From contig NZ_NBXB01000001.1 in the NCBI RefSeq assembly GCF_003399635.1, positions 33,129 through 97,128 of the forward strand: DNA of 64,000 bases, written 5' to 3'. Positions 36,666 through 48,433 of this stretch are shown here, piece after piece. Each line of letters starts with the position of its first letter. The stretch's first letter is position 1. The DNA is from Subtercola boreus (GTDB lineage Bacteria; Actinomycetota; Actinomycetes; Actinomycetales; Microbacteriaceae). Position numbers and translations under genes: made by a program. The notes below the pieces were generated by a model. That model was not told the origin of the DNA. It made no database searches and saw nothing but the letters and a program-made list of their open reading frames with translations.

Positions 36666-37811
36666 GTGAAGTTCCAAGCCAACAGAGACGTTTTCAGCGA
36701 AGCCGTATCCTTCGCCGTCAAGCTGCTGCCGCAACGAACCACTCTGCCGATCCTGAGCGGCGTGCTGATCGAAGCCAGTGGTGACGGGCTGACGCTCTCG
36801 TCCTTCGACTACGAAGTGTCGTCGCAGACACAGATCACCGCCGACGTCGAAGAACCCGGCCGGGTCCTGGTGTCAGGAAGGCTGCTTTCGGACATCGCGA
36901 ACAGGCTTCCCAATGCACCGGTGCGTTTCTACACCGAGGACACCCACATCATCGTCACCGCCGGCTCGGCGAAGTTCACCTTGCTGAACATGCCGGTCGA
37001 GGAGTACCCGAGCCTCCCCGTCGTCGGCGAACAGTCCGGCTTGCTGAAGTCCGACGACTTCTCCGCAGCGATCGCCCAGGTCGCCGTTGCCGCATCGCGA
37101 GATGATGTCACTCCCGTCATCACCGGAGTGCAGCTCGAGATCTCGAACAACAGCCTCTCGCTGGTCGCGACCGACCGGTACCGCGTCGCTGTTCGCAACA
37201 TCGACTGGGATTCCGGCACCTCCGAAATCGAGACCGCGACCGCGCTCGTCCCGGCGAAGACGCTGCAGGAGATCGGCAAGACGTTCGGCAACAGCGGCAC
37301 GATCTCGGTGGCCATCACGAACACCGACGATCGCGAGCTCATCGCATTCAGAGCCGACCGAAAGACAGTCACCTCACTGCTGATCAAGGGCAACTTCCCG
37401 CCGGTGAAACGGCTCTTCCCCGAATCCGTCGAGAACTATGCAGTCATCAACACAGCTGACCTCATCGAGGCGACCAGGCGTGTCTCGCTGGTGCTCGAGC
37501 GCGAAGCCGCGCTTCGATTCACCTTCACCATCGATGGAGTGACTCTTGAGGCGATCGGCTCTGAACAGGCTCAGGCCTCCGAATCGATCGACGCCCTCCT
37601 CACCGGCACAGACACCGTGGTCTCGCTGAAACCGCAGTTCCTGCTCGACGGTCTCGGGGCGGTGCACTCCGAATACGTCCGGATCTCCTTCACCAAGACC
37701 GACAACCCCAACAAGCCCGGCCCTGTTCTGATCACGAGCCAGTCCTCGAAGGACCAGCCGGGTTCGGATGACTACAAGTACCTGCTTCAACCGAACCTGC
37801 TTCTGCGCTAG
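36666..37811 (+). CDS. dnaN: DNA polymerase III beta subunit (sliding clamp)
   Basis: 381 residues in three clamp domains. Conserved starts such as LPQRTTLPILSGVLIEASGDGL and LVATDRYRVAVR. Ring dimer that tethers the polymerase. GTG start with GAGGTGAAG upstream. Ends 35 bp before gnd. Confidence 0.98.
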   Translation: MKFQANRDVFSEAVSFAVKLLPQRTTLPILSGVLIEASGDGLTLSSFDYEVSSQTQITADVEEPGRVLVSGRLLSDIANRLPNAPVRFYTEDTHIIVTAGSAKFTLLNMPVEEYPSLPVVGEQSGLLKSDDFSAAIAQVAVAASRDDVTPVITGVQLEISNNSLSLVATDRYRVAVRNIDWDSGTSEIETATALVPAKTLQEIGKTFGNSGTISVAITNTDDRELIAFRADRKTVTSLLIKGNFPPVKRLFPESVENYAVINTADLIEATRRVSLVLEREAALRFTFTIDGVTLEAIGSEQAQASESIDALLTGTDTVVSLKPQFLLDGLGAVHSEYVRISFTKTDNPNKPGPVLITSQSSKDQPGSDDYKYLLQPNLLLR

Positions 37812-37846
37812 AGCTTGATCTGCGCTGCAGCCACAGAGGAGACATC

Positions 37847-38734
37847 ATGAATCTCGGACTCATCGGCCTGGGTAAAATGGGCAACAACATGCGCGAGCGT
37901 CTGCGTGCAGCAGACATCGACGTGATCGGTTATGACAACAACCCGGCCGTGAGCGACGTGAAGGATCTCGCAGCCCTGGCAGCAGCTCTGCCGGCGCCCC
38001 GTATCGTCTGGGTCATGGTTCCCGCAGGCGCCATCACGGATTCGGTCATCAACGACCTCGCCGGTGTGCTCGAAGCGGGTGACCTCGTCATCGACGGTGG
38101 CAATTCGCGTTTCACCGAGGACTTCAAGCATTCAGAACTACTGGCGCCCAAGGGCATCAGCTTCATGGACGCTGGCGTCTCCGGAGGTATCTGGGGTCTC
38201 AAGAACGGCTATGGACTCATGGTCGGCGGCAAGAAGGACGATGTCGATCGCGCGATGCCGATCTTCGATGCGCTTCGTCCCGAGGGCCCGCGCGATGAAG
38301 GATTCGTACACGTCGGCGAGGTCGGAGCGGGCCACTACGCCAAGATGGTGCACAACGGCATCGAGTACGCGCTGATGCAGGCGTATGCCGAGGGTTACGA
38401 GCTGCTCGACACCAAGAAGGACATCATCAAGGATGTCACCGGAACGTTCAAGGCCTGGCAGCGCGGCACCGTGGTGCGCTCCTGGCTTCTCGAGCTCCTT
38501 GTTCTCGCTCTTGAACAGGATCCTGAGTTCGAGGACATCGAGGGGTACGTCGACGATTCGGGTGAGGGTCGCTGGACCATCGAGGAAGCCCTTGCGAACG
38601 CAGTTCCCGTTCCGACGATCAGCGCCTCGATCTTCGCGCGATTCGTCTCCCGCCAGGAGGACTCACCGTCGATGAAGGCTGTTGCGGCGCTTCGCAACCA
38701 ATTCGGCGGCCACGCTGTCAAGAAGGCCGACTGA
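37847..38734 (+). CDS. gnd: 6-phosphogluconate dehydrogenase, YqeC-like short form
   Basis: 295 residues. NAD(P)-binding GLGKMGNNM at the start, substrate-binding DGGNSRFTED, and catalytic KMVHNGIEYALMQAYAEGYELL. Decarboxylates 6-phosphogluconate to ribulose 5-phosphate. Shorter than the ~470-residue classical enzyme and belongs to the group found between dnaN and recF in actinobacteria. AGAGGAG Shine-Dalgarno. Confidence 0.92.
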   Translation: MNLGLIGLGKMGNNMRERLRAADIDVIGYDNNPAVSDVKDLAALAAALPAPRIVWVMVPAGAITDSVINDLAGVLEAGDLVIDGGNSRFTEDFKHSELLAPKGISFMDAGVSGGIWGLKNGYGLMVGGKKDDVDRAMPIFDALRPEGPRDEGFVHVGEVGAGHYAKMVHNGIEYALMQAYAEGYELLDTKKDIIKDVTGTFKAWQRGTVVRSWLLELLVLALEQDPEFEDIEGYVDDSGEGRWTIEEALANAVPVPTISASIFARFVSRQEDSPSMKAVAALRNQFGGHAVKKAD

Positions 38735-38794
38735 CAGAAGGAGAGCGCGCCGCGCGGCAACGCGTGGCGCATCCCTTCCTCTGAGGAGCTTCCC

Positions 38795-39997
38795 GTGCTG
38801 GTCAGACATCTCAGCCTCACCGACTTTCGCAACTACTCTGTTGCCGATGTCGAGTTGGGTGCCGGCCCGAACCTCTTCGTAGGGAGCAACGGGCAGGGAA
38901 AGACGAATCTCGTCGAGGCGCTCGGGTATCTGAGCACGCTCGGTTCGCATCGCGTGTCAGGTGACCAAGCCTTGGTCAGGATGGGACAGCAGGCCGCGAT
39001 CATCCGGGCCCGGCTGGAACATGCCAACCGTGAGATTCTGGTCGAGGTGCAGATCAACCGTTCAGAGGCCAACCGCGCCCAAGTCAATCGGTCGGTCACC
39101 AAACTCCGCGAGATCCCCCGTTTCTTCTCGAGCGTTCTGTTCGCTCCCGAAGACCTCGCGCTCGTGCGGGGAGATCCCTCGGGCCGCCGGCGTTTCATCG
39201 ACCAGTTGTTGTTCGCCCGCAGTCCCCGGCTCGCGGGCGTCGCCACCGACTACGACAGGGTGCTCCGCCAGCGGAACACCCTTCTGAAGTCGGCACGCAG
39301 TTCCGGGGTCAACACGAGCCAGCTGTCGACACTGGAGATCTGGGATGACCGGCTCGTGGTTCTCGGATCCGAACTCATCGCCGAGCGCGATGCGCTGGTC
39401 ACGCAGCTGCGGCCCTACATCGAGAAGGCCTATCTCGCTGTAGCGGGGGCCGACCACTCACCGAGGATCACCAGCCGGCTCAGCATCCTGTCGCCCTCGT
39501 CTGCTTCATCCGGTGGCTCCGAGGACGAACTCGACGACCAGCCCGGTGTATCGGCGGAACGCCTCGGCTCGCCGTTTCGACGCCCCGAGGTCGAGGCACA
39601 GTTCCGCGCAGCCCTCGCTGGGCTCCGCCGACAGGAACTCGACCGCGGAATCACGCTCTGCGGTCCGCATCGCGACGATCTTCTTTTCGAGCTCAACAGG
39701 CTTCCTGCGAAAGGGTACGCAAGCCACGGCGAATCCTGGTCGTTCGCACTCGCCCTCAAACTCGCTTCAGCGGATCTCCTGCGCACGGACTCGGCGACGG
39801 GGGATCCCGTCGTCATCCTCGACGATGTCTTCGCCGAACTCGACAAGGCGCGGCGTTCCCGGCTGGCAGCTGCGGTTGCCGACTACGAGCAGGTTCTCAT
39901 CACCGCCGCGGTGTTCGGTGATGTTCCCGAAGGGCTCACCGCCCACACGGTGCACATCTCGGCGGGAACGATCGTGACGGAGGCCGTCGGTGCCTGA
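38795..39997 (+). CDS. recF: DNA replication and repair protein RecF
   Basis: 400-residue SMC-like ATPase. Walker A GSNGQGKT (30-37), signature and Walker B in the C-terminal half (WSFALALKLASADLL, PVVILDDVFAELD). Loads RecA at gapped DNA with RecOR. GTG start with GAGGAG upstream. Overlaps the next gene by 8 bp. Confidence 0.96.
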   Translation: MLVRHLSLTDFRNYSVADVELGAGPNLFVGSNGQGKTNLVEALGYLSTLGSHRVSGDQALVRMGQQAAIIRARLEHANREILVEVQINRSEANRAQVNRSVTKLREIPRFFSSVLFAPEDLALVRGDPSGRRRFIDQLLFARSPRLAGVATDYDRVLRQRNTLLKSARSSGVNTSQLSTLEIWDDRLVVLGSELIAERDALVTQLRPYIEKAYLAVAGADHSPRITSRLSILSPSSASSGGSEDELDDQPGVSAERLGSPFRRPEVEAQFRAALAGLRRQELDRGITLCGPHRDDLLFELNRLPAKGYASHGESWSFALALKLASADLLRTDSATGDPVVILDDVFAELDKARRSRLAAAVADYEQVLITAAVFGDVPEGLTAHTVHISAGTIVTEAVGA

Positions 39998-40511
39998 CGC
40001 GGATCCCGTCGATGAGGCAGCGGCGCTGCCCGAGAACGAATCGCAGGCCGTCTATCTGCGGTTCAAGAAAGTCTTCGGCGACTCCCGGCTGATGGGCAGG
40101 ACACGACTGCGGCAACGTCGGCAGCCTGCGGGCGAGACAGTTCCGTACGGTCTGGGGCGAGATCCCAGGGGGATCAGTTCGGTGATGGATTCCCTCACCA
40201 ACGAGCTGGGCTGGTCCGGGTCGCTGGCGAAGTCCGACCTCATGCTCGCGTGGAAGGAGATCGCCGGCGACGAAACGGCTGAGCACAGTCATCCGGTAGG
40301 AATCACAGACCAGGTTCTGAGCGTGCAGTGCGATTCCACGGCGTGGGCAACGCAGTTGCGATTAATGCGCACAATGATCCTGACGCGTATCGCCCAGCAG
40401 TTCCCGGAGGCCGGGATCGAGTCAGTTCGGTTTTTGGCCCCTGACGCCCCGTCCTGGAAAAGAGGCTCCAGATCAATTCCAGGGCGGGGCCCACGCGATA
40501 CCTACGGGTAG
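39990..40511 (+). CDS. dciA: DciA-type helicase operator (DUF721)
   Basis: 173 residues. C-terminal DUF721 domain, about 60-165 (LTNELGWSGSLAKSDLMLAWKEIAGDETAEHSHPVGI, VQCDSTAWATQLRLM), with a basic N-terminal linker (RLMGRTRLRQRRQPAG). DciA is the ancestral DnaB helicase loader in bacteria lacking DnaC/DnaI; this role is known for other actinobacteria. GTG start overlaps recF. A weak hairpin (AAGCCC/GGGCTT) near 40540-40561 lies before the gyrB promoter. Confidence 0.9.
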   Translation: MPDADPVDEAAALPENESQAVYLRFKKVFGDSRLMGRTRLRQRRQPAGETVPYGLGRDPRGISSVMDSLTNELGWSGSLAKSDLMLAWKEIAGDETAEHSHPVGITDQVLSVQCDSTAWATQLRLMRTMILTRIAQQFPEAGIESVRFLAPDAPSWKRGSRSIPGRGPRDTYG

Positions 40512-42593
<2,082 letters not shown>

Positions 42594-42645
42594 TACTCCC
42601 AGGGCGCTCTGCATGCGGGTGCCCTCCAACTGATCGAAGAGAACT

Positions 42646-45234
42646 ATGACTGACGAAAATCCTCCGGTCGACCCCGGCGTACCCGCCGACTCGATCGCCC
42701 CCGATTCGCGTGGCATGACTACCGACCGCATCGAGCAGGTCGACCTCCAGCTCGAGATGCAGCGCTCATACCTCGACTACGCGATGAGCGTCATCGTCGG
42801 GCGGGCCCTTCCCGACGTGCGCGACGGCTTGAAGCCCGTTCACCGCCGCGTGATCTACGCGATGTACGACGGCGGTTACCGGCCTGACCGCGCCTTCTCG
42901 AAGTCGGCCCGCGTCGTCGGCGAAGTGATGGGACAGTTCCATCCGCATGGTGATACGTCGATCTACGACGCGCTGGTGCGTCTCATCCAGCCGTGGAGCC
43001 TCCGCTATCCGCTGGCGCTCGGCCAGGGCAACTTCGGTTCGGCCGGCAACGATGGCGCTGCCGCCCCCCGGTACACCGAGACGAAGATGGCTCCGCTCGC
43101 GCTCGAGATGGTGCGCGACATCCAAGAGGAGACCGTCGACTTCCAGGACAACTACGACGGCCGCACGCTCGAGCCCGTCGTGCTGCCGAGCCGTTTCCCG
43201 AACCTGCTGGTCAACGGATCCGTCGGTATCGCGGTCGGCATGGCCACGAACATCCCGCCCCACAACCTGCGCGAAGTGGTCTCTGGCGCCGTCTGGTATC
43301 TCGAGAACCCGGATGCCACGCGCGAAGAGTTGCAGGAGGCGCTGATCCAGCGCATCAAGGGCCCGGACTTCCCGACCGGCGCGCAGATCCTCGGCGTCAA
43401 GGGCATCCATGACGCGTATCGCACCGGCCGCGGTTCCATCACGATGCGGGCCGTCGTCAATGTCGAGGAATTGCAGGGTCGCACCTGCCTCGTCGTCACC
43501 GAACTCCCCTACCAGGTCAACCCCGACAATCTGGCGATCAAGATCGCGGAACTGGTCAAAGACGGCAAGATCGGCGGTATCGCCGACATCCGGGACGAGA
43601 CCTCTGGTCGCACCGGCCAGCGCCTCGTCATCGTGCTGAAGCGCGACGCTGTGGCGAAGGTGGTGCTGAACAACCTCTACAAGCACACCTCGCTGCAGGA
43701 GAACTTCGGCGCCAACATGCTTGCCATCGTCGATGGAATCCCGCGCACGCTGCCGATCGACGGATTCATTACTGAGTGGGTCGCCCATCAGATCGACGTC
43801 ATCGTCAGGCGCACCCAGTTCCGACTGCGTCGCGCTGAAGAGCGCATGCACATCCTGCGCGGGTACCTCAAGGCTCTGGATGCCCTCGACGAGGTCATTG
43901 CGCTCATCCGACGCTCCTTGACCGTCGATGACGCACGAACCGGCCTGATGGACCTGCTCGACGTGGACGAGATCCAGGCAGACGCGATCCTGACGATGCA
44001 GCTGCGTCGTCTGGCCGCTCTCGAACGACAGAAGATCGTCGATGAGGCCGCAGAGCTGCAGATCGAGATCGACGGTTTCCACGTGATCCTCGGCAGCCCG
44101 GAACGCCAGCGCGAGATCATCATCTCCGAAGTGAGCGAGATCGCGGCGAAGTTCGGTGATGATCGGCGCACCGAGATCATGTTCGGTTTCGACGGCGACA
44201 TGAACATGGAAGACCTGATCCCCGAAGAGGAGATGGTCGTCACAGTCACCCGCGGCGGCTACATCAAGCGCACCCGGAGTGACAATTACCGGAGCCAGCA
44301 CCGGGGTGGCAAGGGCGTCAAGGGTGCGCAACTGCGGGCGGATGACGTGGTCGACCATTTCTTCGTCACGACGACCCACCACTGGCTGCTGTTCTTCACC
44401 AACACGGGGCGGGTCTACCGCGCGAAGGCCTACGAGCTGCAGGAGGCCGGGCGCGACGCCAAGGGCCAGCACGTCGCAAACCTGCTCGCCCTGGCACCCG
44501 ATGAGAAGATCGCCCAGATCCTCGACATCCGGGACTACAAGACGGCGACGTACCTGACGCTCGCCACGCGCGACGGCCTGCTCAAGAAGACGGCGCTGAG
44601 CGAATACGACACGAACCGCTCCGGCGGCATCATCGCGATCAACCTACGGGAAGGCGACGAGCTCGTTTCGGCCCTCCTGGTGGAGGAGACGAGTGATGTG
44701 CTCCTCGTGTCGAAGAAGGGCATGAGCATCCGGTTCACCGCGTCGAACGACGCCCTCCGGCCGATGGGACGATCGACGGCGGGCGTGATCGGCATGAAGT
44801 TCCGTGACGACGACTACCTGCTCGATGCCTCTGTCGTGTCAGACAACGGATTCGTCTTCGTGGTGACCGAGGGTGGGTTCGCGAAGCGCACCTCGGTCGA
44901 CCAGTACCGGCTGCAGGGCAGAGGTGGTCTCGGCATCAAGGTTGCGAAGCTGCAGGAGGCTCGGGGAGACCTGGCCGGCTCGTTGATCGTCGACGAGGAG
45001 GACGAGGTCTTGGTGGTTCTTGCCAGCGGCAAGGTGGTACGCTCCTCCGTGGCTGAAGTCCCGGCCAAGGGCCGAGACACCATGGGTGTTGTCTTCGCGA
45101 GATTCGCTGAAGACGATCGGATCATCGCATTGGCCAAGAACACCGAACGCACTGTTGTTCTGGAAGAGATCGCCGACGCGGAAGCGCCGGTCGAGCCTCT
45201 CGACGAAGCGGCGGATGCTGGAGAGGAAAGCTAG
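42646..45234 (+). CDS. gyrA: DNA gyrase subunit A
   Basis: 862 residues. Breakage-reunion domain with catalytic Y143 ([13 protein letters not shown]) and the quinolone region [10 protein letters not shown], where T104 stands at the Ser83 position of E. coli, not a known resistance residue. The C-terminal beta-pinwheel begins about 530, with the GyrA box as [10 protein letters not shown]. Begins 52 bp after gyrB. Confidence 0.98.
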   Translation: MTDENPPVDPGVPADSIAPDSRGMTTDRIEQVDLQLEMQRSYLDYAMSVIVGRALPDVRDGLKPVHRRVIYAMYDGGYRPDRAFSKSARVVGEVMGQFHPHGDTSIYDALVRLIQPWSLRYPLALGQGNFGSAGNDGAAAPRYTETKMAPLALEMVRDIQEETVDFQDNYDGRTLEPVVLPSRFPNLLVNGSVGIAVGMATNIPPHNLREVVSGAVWYLENPDATREELQEALIQRIKGPDFPTGAQILGVKGIHDAYRTGRGSITMRAVVNVEELQGRTCLVVTELPYQVNPDNLAIKIAELVKDGKIGGIADIRDETSGRTGQRLVIVLKRDAVAKVVLNNLYKHTSLQENFGANMLAIVDGIPRTLPIDGFITEWVAHQIDVIVRRTQFRLRRAEERMHILRGYLKALDALDEVIALIRRSLTVDDARTGLMDLLDVDEIQADAILTMQLRRLAALERQKIVDEAAELQIEIDGFHVILGSPERQREIIISEVSEIAAKFGDDRRTEIMFGFDGDMNMEDLIPEEEMVVTVTRGGYIKRTRSDNYRSQHRGGKGVKGAQLRADDVVDHFFVTTTHHWLLFFTNTGRVYRAKAYELQEAGRDAKGQHVANLLALAPDEKIAQILDIRDYKTATYLTLATRDGLLKKTALSEYDTNRSGGIIAINLREGDELVSALLVEETSDVLLVSKKGMSIRFTASNDALRPMGRSTAGVIGMKFRDDDYLLDASVVSDNGFVFVVTEGGFAKRTSVDQYRLQGRGGLGIKVAKLQEARGDLAGSLIVDEEDEVLVVLASGKVVRSSVAEVPAKGRDTMGVVFARFAEDDRIIALAKNTERTVVLEEIADAEAPVEPLDEAADAGEES

Positions 45235-45238
45235 ACCC

Positions 45239-45649
45239 ATGAGTAATGTGGCCGAGAAGCTCGCCAAGAAGTCATCACGCCCCGCCCAAGCCAAGCAGGT
45301 GCGCCTACGCCTGGTGTACGTCGACTTCTGGTCGATCCTGAAGCTGTCGTTCCTCTGGTCGATCATCCTCGGTATTGTCACCGTTGTCGCGACGTTCCTG
45401 ATCTGGTCGTTACTGAACCAGACCGGGGTCTTCGATTCCGTGAACAAGGTGCTCACAGAGATCGCCGGAACGGGCAGCAACTTCAACATCAACGAATTCG
45501 CGTCGCTCGGCCAGGTGATGGGATTCGCGATAATCGTTGCGATCCTCGACGTGATCGTGATTACTGCGCTGGGCGCGATCGCAGCCGTTCTGTACAACCT
45601 GACGGTGAAGATCACCGGCGGAGTGATGCTCGGTTTCACAAACAAGTAG
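45239..45649 (+). CDS. DUF3566 membrane protein
   Basis: 136 residues. Two membrane helices, about 34-58 and 96-122, joined by an extracytoplasmic loop of about 35 residues. Start ATG 45239 is 4 bp after gyrA. The family always follows gyrA in actinobacteria; function unknown. The N-terminus is basic (KLAKKSSRPAQAKQVRLRL), so it faces the cytoplasm. Confidence 0.88.
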   Translation: MSNVAEKLAKKSSRPAQAKQVRLRLVYVDFWSILKLSFLWSIILGIVTVVATFLIWSLLNQTGVFDSVNKVLTEIAGTGSNFNINEFASLGQVMGFAIIVAILDVIVITALGAIAAVLYNLTVKITGGVMLGFTNK

Positions 45650-45663
45650 GTTTTGGGTAAGAT
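45635..45663 (+). promoter_or_regulatory. Putative promoter of the tRNA-Ile/tRNA-Ala unit
   Basis: TTCACA, 17-bp spacer, TAAGAT, placed 50 bp before tRNA-Ile and overlapping the end of DUF3566. Confidence 0.45.
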
Positions 45664-45712
45664 CGTAAAGTTGCGTTTCCCGGAGAGATCCGGGGAGGGC
45701 AACGGCTCAAAC

Positions 45713-45786
45713 GGGGGTATAGCTCAGTTGGTTAGAGCGCTTCACTGATAATGAAGAGGTCCCAGGTTCAAATCCCGGTACCCCCA
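45713..45786 (+). tRNA. tRNA-Ile (GAT)
   Basis: Cloverleaf fits: acceptor GGGGGTA/TACCCCC, anticodon stem CTTCA/TGAAG with loop CTGATAA, anticodon GAT at 45747-45749, T-loop GGTTCAAATCC. CCA is not encoded. Confidence 0.97.
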
Positions 45787-45840
45787 CCCGTGTTCGTTAA
45801 ACAGTGTGATTGCTGTGCAATCGCGTTTTGTCACGGCACC

Positions 45841-45913
45841 GGGGCCTTAGCTCAATTGGTAGAGCGCCTGCTTTGCAAGCAGGAGGTCAGGAGTTCGATT
45901 CTCCTAGGCTCCA
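45841..45913 (+). tRNA. tRNA-Ala (TGC)
   Basis: Acceptor GGGGCCT/AGGCTCC with the G3-U70 identity pair. Anticodon stem CCTGC/GCAGG, loop TTTGCAA, anticodon TGC at 45874-45876. CCA is not encoded. 54 bp after tRNA-Ile. Confidence 0.97.
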
Positions 45914-45961
45914 CGCGAACAAAAAAGGACCGGCCAGCAGGCCGGTCCTTTTTCGTTCGCG
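45914..45961. terminator. Long bidirectional terminator after tRNA-Ala
   Basis: Near-perfect hairpin: AAAGGACCGGCC (45924-45935), 4-nt loop, GGCCGGTCCTTT (45940-45951), extended by A/T and GCGAAC/GTTCGC arms, with T and A runs on both sides. Confidence 0.9.
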
Positions 45962-46083
45962 TGTCGCTCGATGTTTATTGCTGGCTTCACCGGTCCCTGC
46001 CCGGCGAACGCGGGGAAAGCGCGCCGCGCGCGGGCGCCACGCTTTTCCCAACTTCTTCCACCGATGCTCGACGGTCGCAAGAC

Positions 46084-46129
46084 AAAAAGAGAACCCCGGC
46101 CCCTGTGAAGGGTCGGGGTTCTCTCTTTG
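46084..46129 (-). terminator. Intrinsic terminator of the 176-residue membrane protein gene
   Basis: Stem AGAGAACCCCGGCCC with GGGTCGGGGTTCTCT (one G-U pair), followed on the minus strand by CTTTTTGTC. The stretch 45962-46083 before it holds nothing I can name. Confidence 0.8.
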
Positions 46130-46138
46130 TGCCTGGGG

Positions 46139-46669
46139 TCAGGAGGCTGTGGGGGTGTCGATCTCGTCTTCGGAGATCCACAGCTCGTCGTCGGCGCGGA
46201 ACGTCTGCCAGACGGCGTAGCCGATACCCACCAGGGCGATAGCACCGGTGACGAGAGCGACGTAGGTGCCGGCGTGCGACGACTTCTTCGCAGCCTTCGG
46301 GCTCACCTTGGCGATTGCGCCCTTGACGGTCTTGTTGTCACTCAGGCCCACGGCCCCGGCAGCCGAGGCGAGACCGCCACCGATGGCGGGAAGAACATCG
46401 GAGTTGAACTTCTTCTTGGCCTGGTCGCTTGCGACCTTCACGGAAGCAAGGCTGTGCGCTGTCGACTGCGCAATGGAGTCGGACGCGCTCTTCGTTGCGG
46501 TGCGAACCCGGGGCACGACCTCTTCCTTGGTGTATTCGCCAAGCTGGAGCTTTGCCTCGCGGGCTACGTGATTGGCACGGTCCAGAATCTCCTGCTGGTC
46601 ACTCCAGAGCTTGTCTGCACTCGAACGCAGATTCTTGAGCGCCTTCTGGCGTTTACGGGTGAGACTCAT
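46139..46669 (-). CDS. Membrane-anchored helical protein, unknown function
   Basis: 176 residues from ATG 46669, which has GGAGG 6 nt upstream. The first ~115 residues are charged and helical (KRQKALKNLRSSADKLWSDQQ, AREAKLQLGEYTKEEVVPRVR), with an Ala/Gly-rich segment. One membrane helix lies at about 137-157 (TYVALVTGAIALVGIGYAVW). A short acidic tail follows (DELWISEDEIDTPTAS). I do not recognise a domain; the pattern resembles actinobacterial proteins near crgA/ppiA of unknown role. Confidence 0.75.
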   Translation of the reverse strand: MSLTRKRQKALKNLRSSADKLWSDQQEILDRANHVAREAKLQLGEYTKEEVVPRVRTATKSASDSIAQSTAHSLASVKVASDQAKKKFNSDVLPAIGGGLASAAGAVGLSDNKTVKGAIAKVSPKAAKKSSHAGTYVALVTGAIALVGIGYAVWQTFRADDELWISEDEIDTPTAS

Positions 46670-46796
46670 CAGAAACCTCCATCGGCTGAACGCGGTCGGA
46701 ACAATCTTGCCACGCAATGCAGCGCGGCCGGACATCGAGACCTGACTATCATCCGACTTTACGCTGACCCTTGACTGTGTGCGCCAGCCCATGTGT

Positions 46797-46802
46797 GAGA
46801 AT
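46797..46802 (+). promoter_or_regulatory. -10 element of ppiA, leaderless geometry
   Basis: GAGAAT followed by 6 nt (TGAGCC) and ATG 46809. A TTGACT lies 20 bp upstream, longer than the usual spacer. Confidence 0.35.
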
Positions 46803-46808
46803 TGAGCC

Positions 46809-47348
46809 ATGGCCAAGCACACCCACGTCGCGACTCTCCACACGAATCTCGGCGACATCACCGTCAACCTCTTCGGCAACCACGCTCCTCAGACTGTCAA
46901 GAACTTCGTCGAGCTCGCGCAGGGCTCCCGTGAATGGACGGACCCGAAGACGGGAACGGCCACGAACGCCAAGCTCTACGACGGCAGCATCTTCCACCGC
47001 ATCATCCCGGGCTTCATGATCCAGGGTGGCGACCCGCTCGGCAACGGCACCGGCGGCCCCGGCTACCGTTTCAACGACGAGATCAGCCCCGACCTCGACT
47101 TCACCGAGTCCTACATCCTCGCCATGGCCAATGCCGGCATCCAGGGTGGCCAGGGAACCAACGGATCCCAGTTCTTCATCACCGTCGGCGCCACGACCTG
47201 GCTCCAGGGCAAGCACACGATCTTCGGCGAGGTCGCCGATGACTCTTCACGGCGCATCGTCGACAAGCTTGCAGCAGTCGCCACAGACTCGTACGACCGC
47301 CCCCTCGACGCCATCGTGATCGAGAGCGTCGAGGTCGCCGACGCGTAA
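46809..47348 (+). CDS. ppiA: Cyclophilin-type peptidyl-prolyl cis-trans isomerase
   Basis: 179 residues. Active-site motifs FHRIIPGFMIQGGD and GSQFFITVGAT with the catalytic arginine in FHRII. No signal peptide, so cytoplasmic. Conserved between gyrA and the kinase operon in actinobacteria. Confidence 0.95.
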   Translation: MAKHTHVATLHTNLGDITVNLFGNHAPQTVKNFVELAQGSREWTDPKTGTATNAKLYDGSIFHRIIPGFMIQGGDPLGNGTGGPGYRFNDEISPDLDFTESYILAMANAGIQGGQGTNGSQFFITVGATTWLQGKHTIFGEVADDSSRRIVDKLAAVATDSYDRPLDAIVIESVEVADA

Positions 47349-47389
47349 GTGAGGCGGTCGAGCAGCCGGCAACGCGTGGTGGTCCTGCC

Positions 47390-48274
47390 GTGACATCCGT
47401 TCCCGAGACGTCCTCGAACGTCTGCTATCGCCATCCCGATCGGCAGAGCTACATCCTCTGCCAGCGGTGCGGAAAGACGGTCTGCCCGGAGTGTTCCGTC
47501 CAGGCCGCGGTCGGGGTGCATTGCGTGGACTGTGCGCGGGAGGCCAGGCAGGGGGGCCAGTACAAGCGTCGGCCCGCCTTCGTCAGGGCGGCGCGATCGG
47601 CCAGCCGGTCCTCGGGCAGCCCTGTGGTGACGTACGCCATCATGGCTGTCACGGTGTTCGTGTTCATCCTGCAGGCGATACCGGGACTGGGTGTGACCGG
47701 TGCCCTGCAGTTCGCCGGTGCCTATGTGCAGCCCGGCGCGGGCTACGCGGTCGGTTTCGAACCGTGGCGCATGGTCACGTACGCGCTCGTGCACACGCCG
47801 TTCTCGATCAGCTCGCCGTTCACGATCCTGCACATTCTCTTCAACATGTATTCGCTCTACATCTTCGGGCGGATCCTCGAGCCGATGATCGGTCGTTGGC
47901 GTTTCCTTGCACTGTACGTAATTTCCGCGGTGGGAGGTGCGCTGTCGGTCGACCTCCTCAACGGCCCCGGCCAGCCGGTCATCGGCGCATCGGGTGCGAT
48001 CTTCGGTCTGATGGCTGCGTTCTTCATCATCTCGCGGAAGCTCGGCGGCAACACGTCGCAGCTGATCGTGTTGGTCGTGCTCAACCTGGCCATCGGGTTC
48101 ATCATCCCGGGAATCTCCTGGCAGGCCCATGTTGGCGGTCTGATCGCGGGTGGCCTCGTCGGACTGATCTACATCGAGACGCGGCAGAGGCGGCGCCAGC
48201 CCACGCAGATACTGCTGACGGCGGCGGTGCTCGTCGTGCTCATCGCGATCACGGCCGTCCGTTCACTCGTCTAA
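47390..48274 (+). CDS. Rhomboid family intramembrane serine protease with zinc-binding N-terminus
   Basis: 294 residues. Residues 10-50 hold a B-box-like zinc module (C12, H15, C24, C27, C32, C35, C45, C48). Six helices follow. The catalytic serine is in GASGAIFGL and the histidine in WQAHVGGLIAGGLVG. Cleaves substrates in the membrane; substrate unknown. GTG start. The zinc module may bind a partner and is typical of actinobacterial homologues. Confidence 0.9.
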   Translation: MTSVPETSSNVCYRHPDRQSYILCQRCGKTVCPECSVQAAVGVHCVDCAREARQGGQYKRRPAFVRAARSASRSSGSPVVTYAIMAVTVFVFILQAIPGLGVTGALQFAGAYVQPGAGYAVGFEPWRMVTYALVHTPFSISSPFTILHILFNMYSLYIFGRILEPMIGRWRFLALYVISAVGGALSVDLLNGPGQPVIGASGAIFGLMAAFFIISRKLGGNTSQLIVLVVLNLAIGFIIPGISWQAHVGGLIAGGLVGLIYIETRQRRRQPTQILLTAAVLVVLIAITAVRSLV

Positions 48275-48305
48275 GAGTCAACTCCCGAGGTGTGCGACTC
48301 CTGAG

Positions 48306-48379
48306 TTGTCCACAGGCACCTGTGCACAAAATTGTGGAATCAGACAAGTTATCCACAGGTTTATTAACATTGGGGATAA
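48306..48379. promoter_or_regulatory. DnaA-box cluster between rhomboid gene and crgA
   Basis: Gene-free gap of 160 bp. Exact TTATCCACA (48349-48357), and single mismatches TTGTCCACA (48306-48314), TGTGCACAA (48321-48329) and TGGGGATAA (48371-48379). TGTGGAATCAG (48333-48343) and the TGTGCACAA word before it also occur in the same order in the dnaB-rplI gap. AT-rich TTTATTAACATT follows. Confidence 0.6.
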
Positions 48380-48433
48380 TTACACCCGTGTAATTAGACC
48401 GAGGTTGTGAGGGTGGTTACCGCGATCGGCAGG

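Noticed and set aside
42766..44472. A 568-residue open frame on the minus strand across gyrA
   Set aside because: Antisense to gyrA, Asp/His/Arg-rich, with no family features.
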